The position numbers were made by a program, and so were the translations under genes. The notes under the pieces are model-generated. The model saw only the letters and a program-made list of their open reading frames with translations. It searched no databases and was not told the DNA's origin. From assembly GCA_037102815.1 (NCBI GenBank), contig BTPP01000003.1, positions 4,340,001 through 4,404,000 on the forward strand: a stretch of 64,000 bases of DNA. Direction: 5' to 3'. This document shows, one piece after another, positions 1-11,700 of this stretch. Positions within the stretch are counted from its first letter, which is position 1. Every line of letters begins with the position of its first letter. Source of the DNA: Neurospora intermedia (taxonomy: Eukaryota > Ascomycota > Sordariomycetes > Sordariales > Sordariaceae).

Positions 1-250
1 CAATGGTCGGCGGGTGCTCAGGAGAAGGAATGCCCTTGAAGCGGGCGACGCCCTTAGGAGGGATAATGGGTGATGGCAAGGTCGCGATCGATGTCGCGTT
101 CATGTCCTCGACAACCGTGTCGATGCCATAGTGCCCCTCAGGCTTATTCGGGGCACGGTACTGCTGGTGCTCCTGGAGGTAGGAGCTGCTTCTCATGCTG
201 GAGGACAGCGACGGCCGTTGAACTCGGGCGGTATTGCTTTTGTCGGACAT
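1..250 (-). CDS. N-terminal part of an unidentified protein, cut by the window edge
   Basis: Reading leftward from the ATG at 250-248, the frame stays open for 83 codons to the window edge, so the rest of the gene lies outside. The visible N-terminus starts MSDKSNTARVQ and is rich in Ser, Gln and Arg. It continues with a more conserved-looking stretch containing YGIDTVVEDM and PPKGVARFKGIPSPEHPP. I do not recognise the family. The ATG context is good (CAACCATGT on the minus strand). Lack of any stop over 250 nt and sensible composition support coding, but function cannot be inferred from this piece. An intron inside this stretch cannot be excluded. Confidence 0.6.
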   Translation of the reverse strand, partial: MSDKSNTARVQRPSLSSSMRSSSYLQEHQQYRAPNKPEGHYGIDTVVEDMNATSIATLPSPIIPPKGVARFKGIPSPEHPPTI

Positions 251-2616
251 GGTTGTGATCTGGATGCGACTCGAGGCTGTGACTAAACACTGGCGCAGGC
301 GTGTTCGAGGTTCCTAGTAGAACGAGACAAGCAGTTAAATGCCTGATTGTAACTGCGAATAGTGACACCTAAGGGCGACCGCGTTGTGGTGTAATAAAGC
401 GCTTGCGGTTGTTCGAAAAAGATAGAGAGACCCGAGGGCTGGCCTTTGTTAATGCGACCGAGCGGTAGGGTGAAAGTGTGACTGGATGCTATCAGCAATC
501 AGTCAATAGAAAATCGGGTTTCACTCTCCGGCGTGTGCCTTGGGAACACCAACCGAAGTGGAAGCGGCATGCATGACCCCACCAAAAGCCTGGTTTTGGC
601 ACCCGTGCTGCCCCGCCCGGGACCTTGACAATGGAGCGGCTTTACCGGGATCGGAGCACGAGACTGGACGGCACGCCATGCCTTCCCCCGTCCGGGTGGC
701 ATATGATATGCGCCTGGGTGGAAGGGATTAACAGGAGAGCGCTGTTGGCGACCAGGTTCGTTATGCCCAAGGCAAAGTTGGCACAGGGTTTCAGAATCGC
801 ATGACAGGCCGCGCATTTGCGCCCGTTTGTTCCCAAACTACCCTCAGCATGTCCATGTCTATCACCAGTCTGGAATTAATCTTGTGTTGATGGAAAAATG
901 GGCTTTTGGAGATCGGTGGAAAATAATATGGAACTCAGCATCTCCGGACAGCCGACGAGAAACTGAGGTCCTCTCAATGCCCTTGGTTTAAGATATGGAA
1001 AGAGCGCTTGCTGTTGGGGTTTTGGAGCGGATATCGGCCTCGCGGCACTCGGTAAGGGAACTTCCAATCTGAACTCGATCCTGACAATTGGTAAGTAAGC
1101 GGTATGCAGATACATACTTGCAGCACGTAGGAAACTGCATGCGTCTGTCCTCAGAAATCCTTTCCCGGTTGACGTTGCTTCGTGGTGTTATACACTAGTT
1201 TTTCCATGGCAGTGGCACAAAAGGCCCAGGACAAGAGAAGAAGGCGATTTCGCCTCCAAAGAAACGGGCTTCCAGAGAATGAGATACCTCCATGCCCTCC
1301 AATCTCATGATGCGCAGTGTGTCCAAGAGAAGCGCGACGACACCTTACCGGTGCGGTGGAAGCCCAAGTAATCGCAAAATGTTCAAGTTCCATTCCTCGA
1401 TGTACGGTGGATTAACGTCGCGCCTTGTGGGGCCAAGTGAAGGGGAAAAGTGACATCACACGCGACTTTTGAAGACCCTACTCGGCTGCAATTGTCCGAG
1501 GGATATGATTGGATGGCGACAGTTTCTAAGCAGAAGATACAACGAGTTTCCCGAAACACATCAAAACCGCATGCTGTAGTGTACACTGCATGAGATGGCA
1601 ACGGCTGACAGATCGCGCTAGAACATGCGCCATGTTCTACGAGCCTGAAAGCACGATCACAAGCCACGGGTAAGCAAAATGCAATTTTGGTAGGTGATGA
1701 CGTTTATGATCAAGACTTCGGGTCTCTGACGACAGAGCAGCGTGCCTTTGGGACGCCAGGGGCACGGAGCGAAGACATGGAGCGAGGGGGTTTTGAGCAA
1801 GCAAAAGTCCTGCTCTGGTTGGAGCTTCGCTCTGCTCGCCACAGAGAAATCGGCACCCCCGGGGGTCCCAAGTTAAGCAACGGACGGCCGGACGTCTTTC
1901 AAACCGTCCGATGTGAGGAAGACGCTACGGCATATAAATCCCCACAAAAGCCAGGCGGCATTGACCAATGGCAGGGCGTCCAGATGTCGTGATCAGCCTC
2001 CTTTTCAACACCACCATCCCAAAGAAACCGATGCACTGCGAACGACGCTGCGATTGCGTCTTCAGCCCTGGTCTGACACCGTTCATCGGCCATCATGGAT
2101 CCAGTCAATGTACCCTAGAGGGTGTACGGCCAATGCTGACCCATTCTCTGCAGTCGTAGGTGTGGATGGTGTGCTCAATGCCCGGCGTCAAGGTCCAGCA
2201 GATGCGTTGACTTGCGGAATTACTAATGATTCTGGCTTGGTCATGATTTCCTCTGTGCCCCAGATTTGCAAGAGTTGAAATCGGAACCGCAAAGGACCCC
2301 GGATTCCTCCTCTTTCTTCTCGGATTCCACAAGATACCATAAATTCCAGCCCCAGTCCCACGCTTGTCCGTCGAGCCCATCTTATCCCCGGATTCTCTTA
2401 TAAGCCACTCTGCTCCCATTTTCCGAAGCGTAGTTTGCTTGGTCTTGTTTCCATATCCTGCGATTCTTGGCTCCGTGATCTATCGTATCGTCCATCAAGG
2501 TCGTCATCGGTCGTTGTCCGAAAGTGGTCGTCTCACACATACACTGTCACCACTCACTCATCCACAACAGACACATCACCAAGCCTCATCCATTCATCCA
2601 TCCATCCATCTTCAAC
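251..2616. other. Divergent intergenic region, no gene seen
   Basis: This holds the promoters of the leftward partial gene and the rightward PAPS reductase. A TATAAAT occurs at 1933-1939 and TTATAAG at 2398-2404. The last 100 bases are C/T-rich with CATC repeats, typical of a fungal 5' leader. Short open frames here have no recognisable product. Confidence 0.6.
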
Positions 2617-3552
2617 ATGGCCTCCGAGCAGAACTCCCAGACCTCTACCAGGGCCTCGTCCCCCAAGCTTGACGGCAAGTTTGACGACAACGCCTCCGTC
2701 GACTCCGGCTTCGCTTCCGCCAACTCCTCCACCGCCAACCTTCCCTTGATTTCTCTCACCAAGCCTCATCTCGACCACCTAAACAAACAGCTCGAGAACA
2801 TGGAGGCCCTGGACATCCTCCGCTTCTGCAAGATTCTCTTCCCCAACCTCTTCCAGACCACGGCCTTCGGCCTGACCGGCCTCGTCACGCTCGACATGCT
2901 CTCCAAGCTAGCCAAGGAGTCACCCGACGCGGCCCCCGTCGACCTGATCTTCCTCGACACGCTCTACCACTTCAAGGAAACTTATGCTCTTGTCGACCGC
3001 GTGCAGGAACGCTACCCCAACATCCGGCTGCACGTCTTCAAGCCGGCCGACGTGTCCAACGTCGACGAGTTTGAGGCCCTCTACGGCGAGAAGTTGTACG
3101 AAACCTCCGAAGAACTATACGATTGGATCGCCAAGGTGGAGCCGCAGAACCGCGCCTACCAGGAACTCAAGGTGGCTGCCGTGTTCACAGGCCGCCGCCG
3201 CTCCCAGGGAGGTGCACGCGGCTCCATTCCCGTCATTGAGCTGGATGAGGAGCGTGGCATCGTCAAGATCAACCCGCTCGTCAACTGGAGCTTCCAGCAG
3301 GTCAAGGCCTACATTGATGAGCACCAAGTGCCTTACAACGAGCTGCTCGATAAGGGGTACAAGTCCATTGGTGATTGGCACTCGACCAGCCCCGTCGCCG
3401 CGGGCGAGGACGAGCGTGCTGGGCGCTGGAAGGGCAAGAACAAGACTGAGTGCGGAATCCACAACAAGCAGAGCAGGTATGCCCAGTTTTTGGCGGAGAA
3501 CGCGAGGAAGCAGGCAAAGGGTGCTGCTCCGGCTGAGACGGTTCAGCCTTGA
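2617..3552 (+). CDS. cys-5: Phosphoadenosine phosphosulfate (PAPS) reductase
   Basis: A 311-residue protein with no intron. The family reduces PAPS to sulfite and adenosine 3',5'-bisphosphate using thioredoxin, in cytosolic assimilatory sulfate reduction. Visible features: a Ser-rich N-terminal extension (about residues 1-45), the nucleotide-binding segment FGLTGLVTLDM (84-94), FLDTLYHF (112-119), a TGRRRSQGG loop (191-199), and the C-terminal ECGIH motif (278-282) whose Cys279 is the catalytic residue of this class. The start at 2617 is the first ATG in frame (TTCAACATGGC); an upstream in-frame extension of 31 codons begins at a non-ATG codon in the C/T-rich leader. It converges on the gene ending at 4605. 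The symbol follows N. crassa cys-5 (yeast MET16, Aspergillus sA) and assumes a Neurospora-like host. Confidence 0.93.
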   Translation: MASEQNSQTSTRASSPKLDGKFDDNASVDSGFASANSSTANLPLISLTKPHLDHLNKQLENMEALDILRFCKILFPNLFQTTAFGLTGLVTLDMLSKLAKESPDAAPVDLIFLDTLYHFKETYALVDRVQERYPNIRLHVFKPADVSNVDEFEALYGEKLYETSEELYDWIAKVEPQNRAYQELKVAAVFTGRRRSQGGARGSIPVIELDEERGIVKINPLVNWSFQQVKAYIDEHQVPYNELLDKGYKSIGDWHSTSPVAAGEDERAGRWKGKNKTECGIHNKQSRYAQFLAENARKQAKGAAPAETVQP

Positions 3553-4604
3553 AAGAAGAAAAGGAGGTAAAAGAGAGTCAGAGGGGTGGCTGGATGGGAG
3601 GACGGGCTTCGTATCTCTCGTTGACGTGGGAGACTTTCGAGCCTCGATTGGCAACTGCCTATCAAGGCGTCGTCTTTTTTTTCTTCTTTTCTTCTTTTTT
3701 TTTCATGTTCGCCCTTGGGTGCGTTGATGGATGATCAACTCATTGTGAGTGGAAAGCATTCAAGTATATTTGTTAGCATTGTGGCGTTTCAAAATGGGCA
3801 TTCGGGCAGGCGTTTGTGGGCAGGGGGACAATATATACATCAGCGACTCTTGAGAGTAGTCGGCCGCACTGAGTTGCATTAGGTACGATCGTTTTGGAAT
3901 TTAGAGACAAATAGCATCGTTATGAACACATTTTTGCTCATGTGCGTGTGAAGTTGATCAGTACTTGCAAGTGTCCGTGTATCTGGTTGACGTTGACAAA
4001 CAAGCGGCTATTTTGATGTTGTGTTAGTCATGTGCTCTAAAGCGCCACTGCATCTCTGATTCGTAGGTTGCGCCCGTTCAAGGCAAGGTTTTGCGAAGCC
4101 AGTCGGATCATCACAGCGAAGACCGCCCGTGACACTGCTAGCCTTGGCGGTAAACCTCTACTTTAGCAGCACACCCTTCAACGTGATCTTGAGTCGGCAT
4201 CCACAATGAAGATTAAAGAGGGTGCGGAATGTAAGCCAGACAGGCAGGCAACCAATGCTGTCGACAAACAACAAATTTACACAATCTCTTACGAAAAAAA
4301 ACAGTCGCTTCTTTCTTGAGCACATACGCCAAAGACACCTAAGAGTGACATCTTCAATCTCAAGTCGGGCCAAGTCGAGCCTACAGCCACCTTTGTTCGC
4401 TTTGAAGCTCGCAAAGCTTTTGTTCACATTCTTCCCCAAGACAGAATTATCAATAACACAGTTCACTACACAATCCCGGGAGAGTGACACCTTTTTCAAA
4501 CAACCAAAACTCCCTTTAGGTCACTACCGCACGGAGCTCAGCTCGTTAGCCTATTTCCCCCGAAACCGGCCAACGTCAAATTCCTTGTCTACTCCAAGGC
4601 CGTC
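3553..4604. other. Convergent 3' flanks, no gene seen
   Basis: This is the spacer between two genes that end facing each other. It starts with the cys-5 3' UTR and includes a T-rich run around 3676-3704. No supported gene was found on either strand. Confidence 0.6.
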
Positions 4605-7078
4605 CTACTCTTGCTTTGGCGGTTCAACGACCTGCTGGACCGATTCCGGTTCTGATTCCTTTAGGACACTGTCACCATCAGCACTAAGTGCAGTGGAAGC
4701 AGGGCCGTCTTCCTTTTGTCCCTGCTCTTGTTGTTTAGCCGCTTCCTGACTTTCCACTGGGGGGCCTGCGGTGGCCTCTTTCGGCTTTTCTTCGTCTCTG
4801 GCAGTAGTAGCAGGGGGAGAAGGAGAAGGAGGAGGAGGAGGAGCAGCAGCATCGGCAATGGCAGTGACATCGACAGTAGCCTCAGTACCGACTTTGTCCG
4901 ACTCGGCAGTATTACCTCCATCTTCTCCCGCAGCTCCCTGTGTCTCCGGCTCTGACAATGACTTTTCTTCGCCGGCCTTGGTGTCTTTCTTAGTGTCCAT
5001 TCCACCGTTGCTCTCTTGTTTGGTAGTGGCACCCGCAGCCGCACCTGTACCAGCACCGCTGGCGGCACTACCGGCGCGACTCACTTCCTCTTGACGGTCT
5101 AGTTCCCTTTCCAGGCTACCGAGCAAGTTAAGCCCGTCGTCTTCATCCTCTGTCGTAGCAGTGGGGAGCAGGGCCGGGGAGTCTGGCGGTTGGAGCAAGG
5201 GCTCTGCTATCGTGGGTACAGCATCGTCTGAAAGTTGCTCCTGAAGTACATCGACTTCTTCCACCGGGGCGTCTGCGGGAACGGACGAGGATTCTATCAG
5301 TGCCGATGCTGTTTCTGTGGCCGTGGTTATCATTTCTGTTGTTGTACCTTCCGTAGTAGATGTAGTCGACGTGAAAATTGAGGTTGGAGCGTCTGGCCGC
5401 AACCCTGGCAAGTCTAGTGCAGCTCCAAGTTCCTCAACTTTAGCCTCGGCAGATGGAGTCGATTCTGCGGGCTGTTGCTGCTCAGAGTTGGTGTCGACAT
5501 CCATTGCGATGGTTCCAGTTGTAACATCCACTGCGTCAGCTACCGGCTGCTCGGCCTCTACCGCCACTTCGGAAAGGGAAGCAGCGCTGACAGAATTGTC
5601 TTGTGTGTCAAACTCCTGCGCCGCAGCCGTAACTTCGGTCTTGACGTCGTCTACAGCCGTAGACGGGAAGAAAGATCCCTCAACCCCTGGCACATCTGAC
5701 CTAGACTCTGGAGGCTCTGTTGGCGATCGGATCATGACATTCTTCAGTGGACTCCCTTCAAGTCTCATTGACGCAAGTGATCCGAGCGTTGGCGGGGCGA
5801 GGCTGCTGCCAAGGCGCGACCTGGCAGCAGTATCTTCCTCATTACCGGCATCTCTTTCTTCTGGCTCTTCAGTTGAGCTGGGCCGAATAACTTCCGATGC
5901 TCCTGCGTCGCCCATCTCCTGGTCTTGGTCCTGACTGATGCTGGTATCAACACCAGGGGTATCGCCCTCAGCCATGCTTTCATCGGCATCGCCTTCTTCT
6001 TCCCCTTCGTCGCCATCGTCGCCGTCATCATCATCGGAAGGAATCTGTGAGGAATCGGCCATCTCGCTATCCTGGTTCGCACTGTCACCGGTTTCTTCGA
6101 TTTTGATTCCCTGTGCCGTACTGTCAGCTTTGCTAGCGCGAGTGTGATATGCGTTAGAGAAACACTTACGTTTACTGGAGTGCCCTCGATCTTGACCTCT
6201 GCATCACCGGCCTCTACACTAGTCGGCTCTGGCCGCGTTGTTGTTGGGAGTGGCAGCTTACCCTTCTTGCGACCTCGACCAGGGCCCTTAGCCTTCCGCT
6301 TTGGCGGAGGAGGCCTTCTCCTGACTGGTGCAGGCGGCGCAGCCTGAGCCGCAACCTCAGCCGCAGCGACTGGTGCCGGCACCACCGTTGTTGATATGAT
6401 CTCGCCATCAACCTGTTGTCCCTCGGCCAACGTGATCGTCTGCTCGTAGGGGTTGCCGGCGGCGTCAATACGCCGGACGGTTGCTCTGGTAACCGTCGGT
6501 CCCTGGGCTATCTGTACCAGCCTCGACTTTGGTGGTAATGTGACCGTGTTCTTATGGCGCTTGGCCAGATGTGATTCAGCAGGTCCTTCGATGTTACGTG
6601 GTGTTTGCTTCCACATCTTCACGATGAACCCTTCCGCAGCCGCATCGCTTTCCTTCTTGTCGCCCTTGATGTTGTCAATGTCGACGTTTTCATCGTCGTC
6701 GTCGGTCGGAGCGGGTCTCTTGTAGAGTCGGCCAGAGCGAGCGGCGCGCAAGAGCTCCTGGCTGTGGGTTGGGAGCAGCTTGGTTTCCTTGGGCATGCCA
6801 AAGGGCAGCTCGACGTCCCAGATATCGTTTTTCTGCGTAGCCTCTGCAGGCTGGGGAGGTGTTACATTGACCCATTCCTGTCTCCATTGGCGTACAGGTA
6901 GACCCTCGAAGTCGTCGTGTTCCGGGAAACCGCTGCGAGCGCCACGCCGAGTCTGGGCTGCTGATCGATGGTACTAGAGTGGCGCAAACACAACCGCATA
7001 GTCAGAAGTAGCTCAGTTGTGATAGCAAGCAGGAACTCGAGACGGGACTAAGGCGAGCAAACTCACGGTGGGCGCCAT
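4605..7078 (-). CDS. Conserved-looking nuclear-type protein of unknown function, 773 aa
   Basis: Three exons: 7078-7067, 6973-6170 and 6110-4605. Intron 1 (6974-7066) has donor GTGAGT and acceptor CTAG. Intron 2 (6111-6169) has donor GTAAGT, branch GCTGAC and acceptor CACAG. The first exon encodes only MAPT. The N-terminus ([18 protein letters not shown], about 18-35) and a segment around 120-150 ([21 protein letters not shown]) look conserved. A basic run at 229-243 ([15 protein letters not shown]) resembles an AT-hook or nuclear localisation signal. The last 500 residues are acidic, Ser/Thr/Ala-rich and probably disordered. I infer a chromatin or nuclear role only from composition; I do not recognise the family. 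The gene model is supported by two phase-consistent introns. Confidence 0.8.
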
Positions 7079-8185
7079 TGAAAGTGTGAGAAGGTCTGTC
7101 TACTGAGATACCAAGCCTCCAGCTGTTCTTTCTCATGCCCAGGCAGATAAGGACGAAACGCCAAACAAGTGTAACACCGTTGTGCCGATATCCAAAACAC
7201 CAATAGCTCTATCCAAGAGGGAGGTACGTAGATGTATACTGGTGACCGCAGAACAGATGGCCGAATGTGTCGAAGTCTAACCTTGAATAGAGGTGGAGCA
7301 ACGTCGGTGGGTGAGTGCAAGTCAGCGGTCCAGGGACTGCTTCTAAGTGCTGCTTGTTCTGTGTTGGAACCTGAATAGAAGGATGGATGACGATGAACAA
7401 TAACGATAGATCGGCCGAAAGCGACTAGATGCCGGACTACGTAACGATATGGCGCAAACTATAGGTAGGTAGGTAGGTAATAGAGAAAAGAGAAGAGTAA
7501 GGGGAACCCGTACTGATGCAGAGGTAGCTTCCACAAGAAATCGATCCTATGCTGCCAGCTAAGAATGTTGTCAATGGAAGGATGGAAGTCGACAAGGTGA
7601 TGTAGCGCGTCACATTCAAGTCGCGGCGGCCACCAACCTGACACTCTGCGACAGCCTTCGATTGACTGCAGTGGCTCGTCCTGCAGTGGTCACTGGTCGC
7701 GCGCAATGGTCGCACTGACCATGCCCTGCCAATGGGACATAAATGCTCGGTAAAGCAATTTACCTTCTTAAGGCAGCCCTCACTGCCAAACCGATCTCGG
7801 ATATGCAAGGAACGAGTCGATCCAGTTGCGACAAGGATTCGCAGGTTCTGATGGTGATCCGGAAAGCCGGTTATCATGGCACGACACAAAGAAGACATAA
7901 TCTACACCCAAGGGACTGTTTATAATTGTCCCGAACCACTGGAATTTGATCTGGTAACTGATTTGATTATCCTCTGCTATCAGAGAAGCCCCGTCGACCA
8001 CTACCTTTGGACTTGTTGGCCTGCTAAATCAAAGCTGGTATTGGTATCGCGTCATCATTCCTGCGGGCTCGAACAGGTGTACTCTTCGCCAACCCTTCAC
8101 TCATAGTATTATACATAGCCTTTTTTTTCTTCCTGTGTCATCTGTACAAAGCGACAACTAAACAGGGATTTTCGTCTGCAGCCAT
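7079..8185. other. Intergenic region: promoter of the 773-aa gene and 3' flank of isd11
   Basis: No gene is supported. The stretch contains a short GTAG microsatellite at 7462-7480 in what should be the upstream region of the leftward 773-residue gene. Confidence 0.55.
7462..7480. repeat. TAGG tetranucleotide microsatellite
   Basis: About four and a half perfect copies of TAGG/GTAG. The same motif family (TAGGTAGG or CCTACCTA) recurs in other spacers of this window, for example near 21645, 31815 and 61390. Confidence 0.8.
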
Positions 8186-8799
8186 TTAGTCCCAGCTGAG
8201 GTCCAGTTCGTTAGCAAGACAGATCTTCTCAAATCTGCTTCTCAAGATCATAACTTACCCAGTATCCTTCTGCCTGAGCTTACCTCCTTCTTTGTCCTTA
8301 CCCTGCGACTTGTTAGATCACCTCTGATATACTCCACGAATCCGTTCAGGAAGACTTACCGAGAGCCCACCTTCGACGACCAAGCGGTCCTGTTGGTAGA
8401 ACTGGCTGATAACTGTTTGGCGCTATTCCAATGTCAACTTCTCTGTATTCTCCAGGTCGCGTCTCAGCTCAAGTGCCCGGCATACCTTGAGCATCTGGAG
8501 ATTCTGTAACCCTTTCTGCACAAGTTCCTGCACCTGTCTAGGATCCTCCACGTTCTTATTTTCCCTGAAAGCGTCTCTTGTGCGGCGCTTGGCGTATTCT
8601 CTGAAGTTGTAAGAGGAAAACTGATTTCCCTGGCGCAAAAGCTGACGATACTGTTGGTTCAAAGCAAAGATGTTAGCGTTTGTGTTATTCTAACCCAAAT
8701 ACCGTTTGCGATCCAGGGAAAGAAGTGCGCCGAAAGGGTGCTGCATACCAGCGACAGAACTTTGCCGGCTGACTCGCCAGTCCTTGCGACGGTAGACAT
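8186..8799 (-). CDS. isd11: ISD11, LYR-motif Fe-S cluster biogenesis factor
   Basis: Five exons: 8799-8749, 8650-8486, 8422-8360, 8302-8259 and 8195-8186, giving 110 residues. ISD11 (LYRM4) stabilises the mitochondrial cysteine desulfurase Nfs1 in Fe-S cluster assembly. The LYR motif is assembled across the first junction: exon 1 ends in VLSL and exon 2 begins [23 protein letters not shown] follows, as in known ISD11 proteins, then a helix ending QNLQMLK and the exon 3 segment [19 protein letters not shown]. Introns carry donors GTATGC, GTATGC, GTAAGT and GTAAGT. Branch sites GCTAAC or TCTAAC are visible in introns 1, 3 and 4. The last coding exon is only 10 nt and adds Gly-Trp-Asp; if that intron is retained, translation stops right after the Gly. 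Start ATG at 8799 is the only sensible one. Confidence 0.9.
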
Positions 8800-11700
8800 A
8801 TCGATCAACTTCCTTTCCCGTTTCCCTCTTTTGGCCTCTGTGCTGCTTGTTGCGTACGATTTGGTACGCTCGTGCCTCGTGGAGAAACTCGTGAGTGTGG
8901 TAGAAAAAAGGTGCTGTAGGAGTCAAGGTGCCGGCGAATATGGCTCGTCGATCGGTCGTGATGATGCGTTCGCCTTCGTCAGCGTACGGCGAAAGCTCGG
9001 ACGTCCGCATTTCAGATGTGGTTCGGCGATCTTGGCGCAGGTGCTGTGGCTCGGATATGTACATACACTATGCGTAGCATGACCGAGATGTACGGTAACT
9101 CAACATCTCGATAAATGCATTCATTCATGTCTGTGGCATATGATGGCTTACAACGTCCTCTTCCTCTCACCCATTCAATCACTTCTCGTCCACTAACCCT
9201 TCCGCTTCCGGACCTTTGTCCATTACTGCCATTTCCCAGTTCATGGTTCCCGTTACAATTCTTATAATGACTGTTCGGCCCCGAGTCTTGCGCCACTGCG
9301 TATCCGAATTGTCCTTTCCGGTTTCAAATGCCTCTTTGCACTCAAGCAAATAGCCACAGCAAAGCATACTGAACACGCCGAGTACAATGCCTCTTCTGGA
9401 TCAAAGCACCCTAACTAAACTCAGATCCCAAATGCTTCCATCGTATCACCAGAAAATAAAATAAAAAATAAAGAAACATCTTACAGCTTCGTCACGGGCT
9501 CTCATAATTGAGCAGCCGAGCAACCAGGATCGGACTGTCCATCTTTGGTTATCCTTACAACCACTCAGTTATCTCTCGGAGCCTTAGAGATCGGAAAAGA
9601 TACGGACGTTGCGTTCTTCCATCAAGACGAAGTTCTCGGGATTCAGCGGAATTATCAAAGACCCTCATATAAGGAGAGCCCTCTTGTACGCTGACCGGCA
9701 AAGGCATAACCGGACCGCTTGCCTGAGCTAGTTGTCTTCTGGAGGCACCCTGCCCACCGCGAGGGATGACCGGCCAGATGCAGCATAATTCGAAATTCAA
9801 GGGCGCGCGCACCGGGAAGAATCCAAGATCTTAGTTGACGGGTGTTAGATGGCTAGTTTCCGAACGTCATCACGTCATGCCGTAAGGAATTCACTGCTTC
9901 TGACATCAAATACACTCTATAAGTTCAAGCAAGATCGACCATCGAATTGCGGCAAGGAGACACGGCTTTTCCGGCTTATCGCGCGTCAAACCTGATGTCT
10001 TCGTGAGGCTGGAGTCCTTGGGGATCACAAGATGAACCGCATATCGGGCAGGTTGGCTCTGCTTCACCCAGATGGGCTGCTTGATGGAAGACAACCATCA
10101 AGAAGCCTGCATGGCGGCCTCGCGGTGGTCGGGGTTACAGCAAGCTTCTGACTGTCTATCTCCATGGTTTCCCCAGAGAAATGGCTCGATACGGCCGGGT
10201 CGCTGCGCCGAAGGAATATCGACATCGAGAACTGGAAGGGTTGACATGACGGATGATGCAACTCCGGATTCCATCTTAGATTTCGCTTTGGCTGAGCCTG
10301 CTATCGAGATCCAAAGGTCCTGTTCTGGTCTCCGCGTTAACCAGCAAAACAATTTCAACCAGAATGCCTCAAACAGTTGGAGCGAGCCCAGAAAGCCCAG
10401 AAACGTACTCAACAGCTTGTCGTAACTATACTCATACACCTTCTCGCAGCATTACAGCTCTGAATCCCCCTTTTGCCTGGTTACGGGTCAGAATCAGCGG
10501 GAGCAATGTGTACTGTGAGCAAGTAGGGGTTGCAACCGGACAAGATTACCTCGCTCTAACCACGATAGCGGCCCTCCGATCTGAATGTGAGCCTGTATAC
10601 ATACTACATCACGCAGAATGTTGCAGTCACCGAACGCAAGCCATGGAGAGTTGGTTCCGAGAAATGGCCGAGCAAAATTGCCATGCTGTGCTAAGTAATG
10701 CAAGGAATAAGCTCCCACAAACTTTTGGCCGCTTTTCCGTTCGCTTCACAATTTGATGGACACAAAAGGGAAAGCTATCAGCTTCTCGTCAAGCGCAGGG
10801 CTGTATATATGATTGTGATCCTTGGCAGGAGTATGCCAGGTGGATGACACCGGGCCTTGTACCTCCGCGAACCTAACAGGTAACGCTGGAGGTCCACAGA
10901 GCGTCGTTCTAAAGCCGGTTGGTTCCGATAGTCTCGATGTTTCTTGCAGCAATGTTCCAAAAAGCTTGGCTTCGTCCTGCCGTTCTGTTGCGTCGGCAGC
11001 ACTCCTCCCCCCTCCCCCCACGTTTATATAATGACAAGGAGCATTTGGAGGGGTCAGTTCCCCACAATGGGGCCGCTGTTGACTTAATCTGCTAGATTCG
11101 TACCACTTGCAGAAGGAAGTCAAGGAAGGGAGCTTGAATTGTCATGGGGCCGGGCCGTGTTCACCTCGGATCGCTTGCGTAAACATCACCAACTCGAGCA
11201 CGGAAGTGCCCAGGCCTTTATTACTCGCGCCAGCCGCTAGTTAGATTTCGAATCCCTGACGAGTATAACGGTTCCTATCCGAAAGGCCGGGAGACTCGTG
11301 GCTGCCGTTCACTGGCATTCTCCTTCGTATCATGACGTCGAGCATCGCACATGGCCCCTTCTCGATCCCACGACATTCTCTCCCTAGCCGCCCCAGCCCG
11401 CCAAGGGATCTGTTAAGGGCGTGGACGACTGCCGGCCCTTTGCATAGCAAGCATAGCTAATTGGCGTCTCTTCTAACGTCGTGAGACTACGCACTTCGGG
11501 TTCCTACGCTAACCCCGTCCACTCTGTTGTTGCGGTGTTACCGTACGCCTGTGAATCATGGCAATGCATACTATAATGGAGACGTGGTACGTACAGGATC
11601 GAACAGCCAAGCTCCCAGGCCGTGCGCTGATGGGCCCAAGAGCTTGTTATCTGGGAATGGCACGATCTCCGAAATGTCGTGGAGACCAGCCACGAAGGCC

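Noticed and set aside
1650-2616. CYS-3 binding site (ATGRYRYCAT) upstream of PAPS reductase
   Set aside because: Only partial matches of about 7 of 10 were found (near 1697 and 2166), no better than chance.
5317-5934. 205-codon plus-strand frame opposite the 773-aa gene
   Set aside because: Low-complexity Ser/Val text produced by the complementary codon bias of the minus-strand gene.
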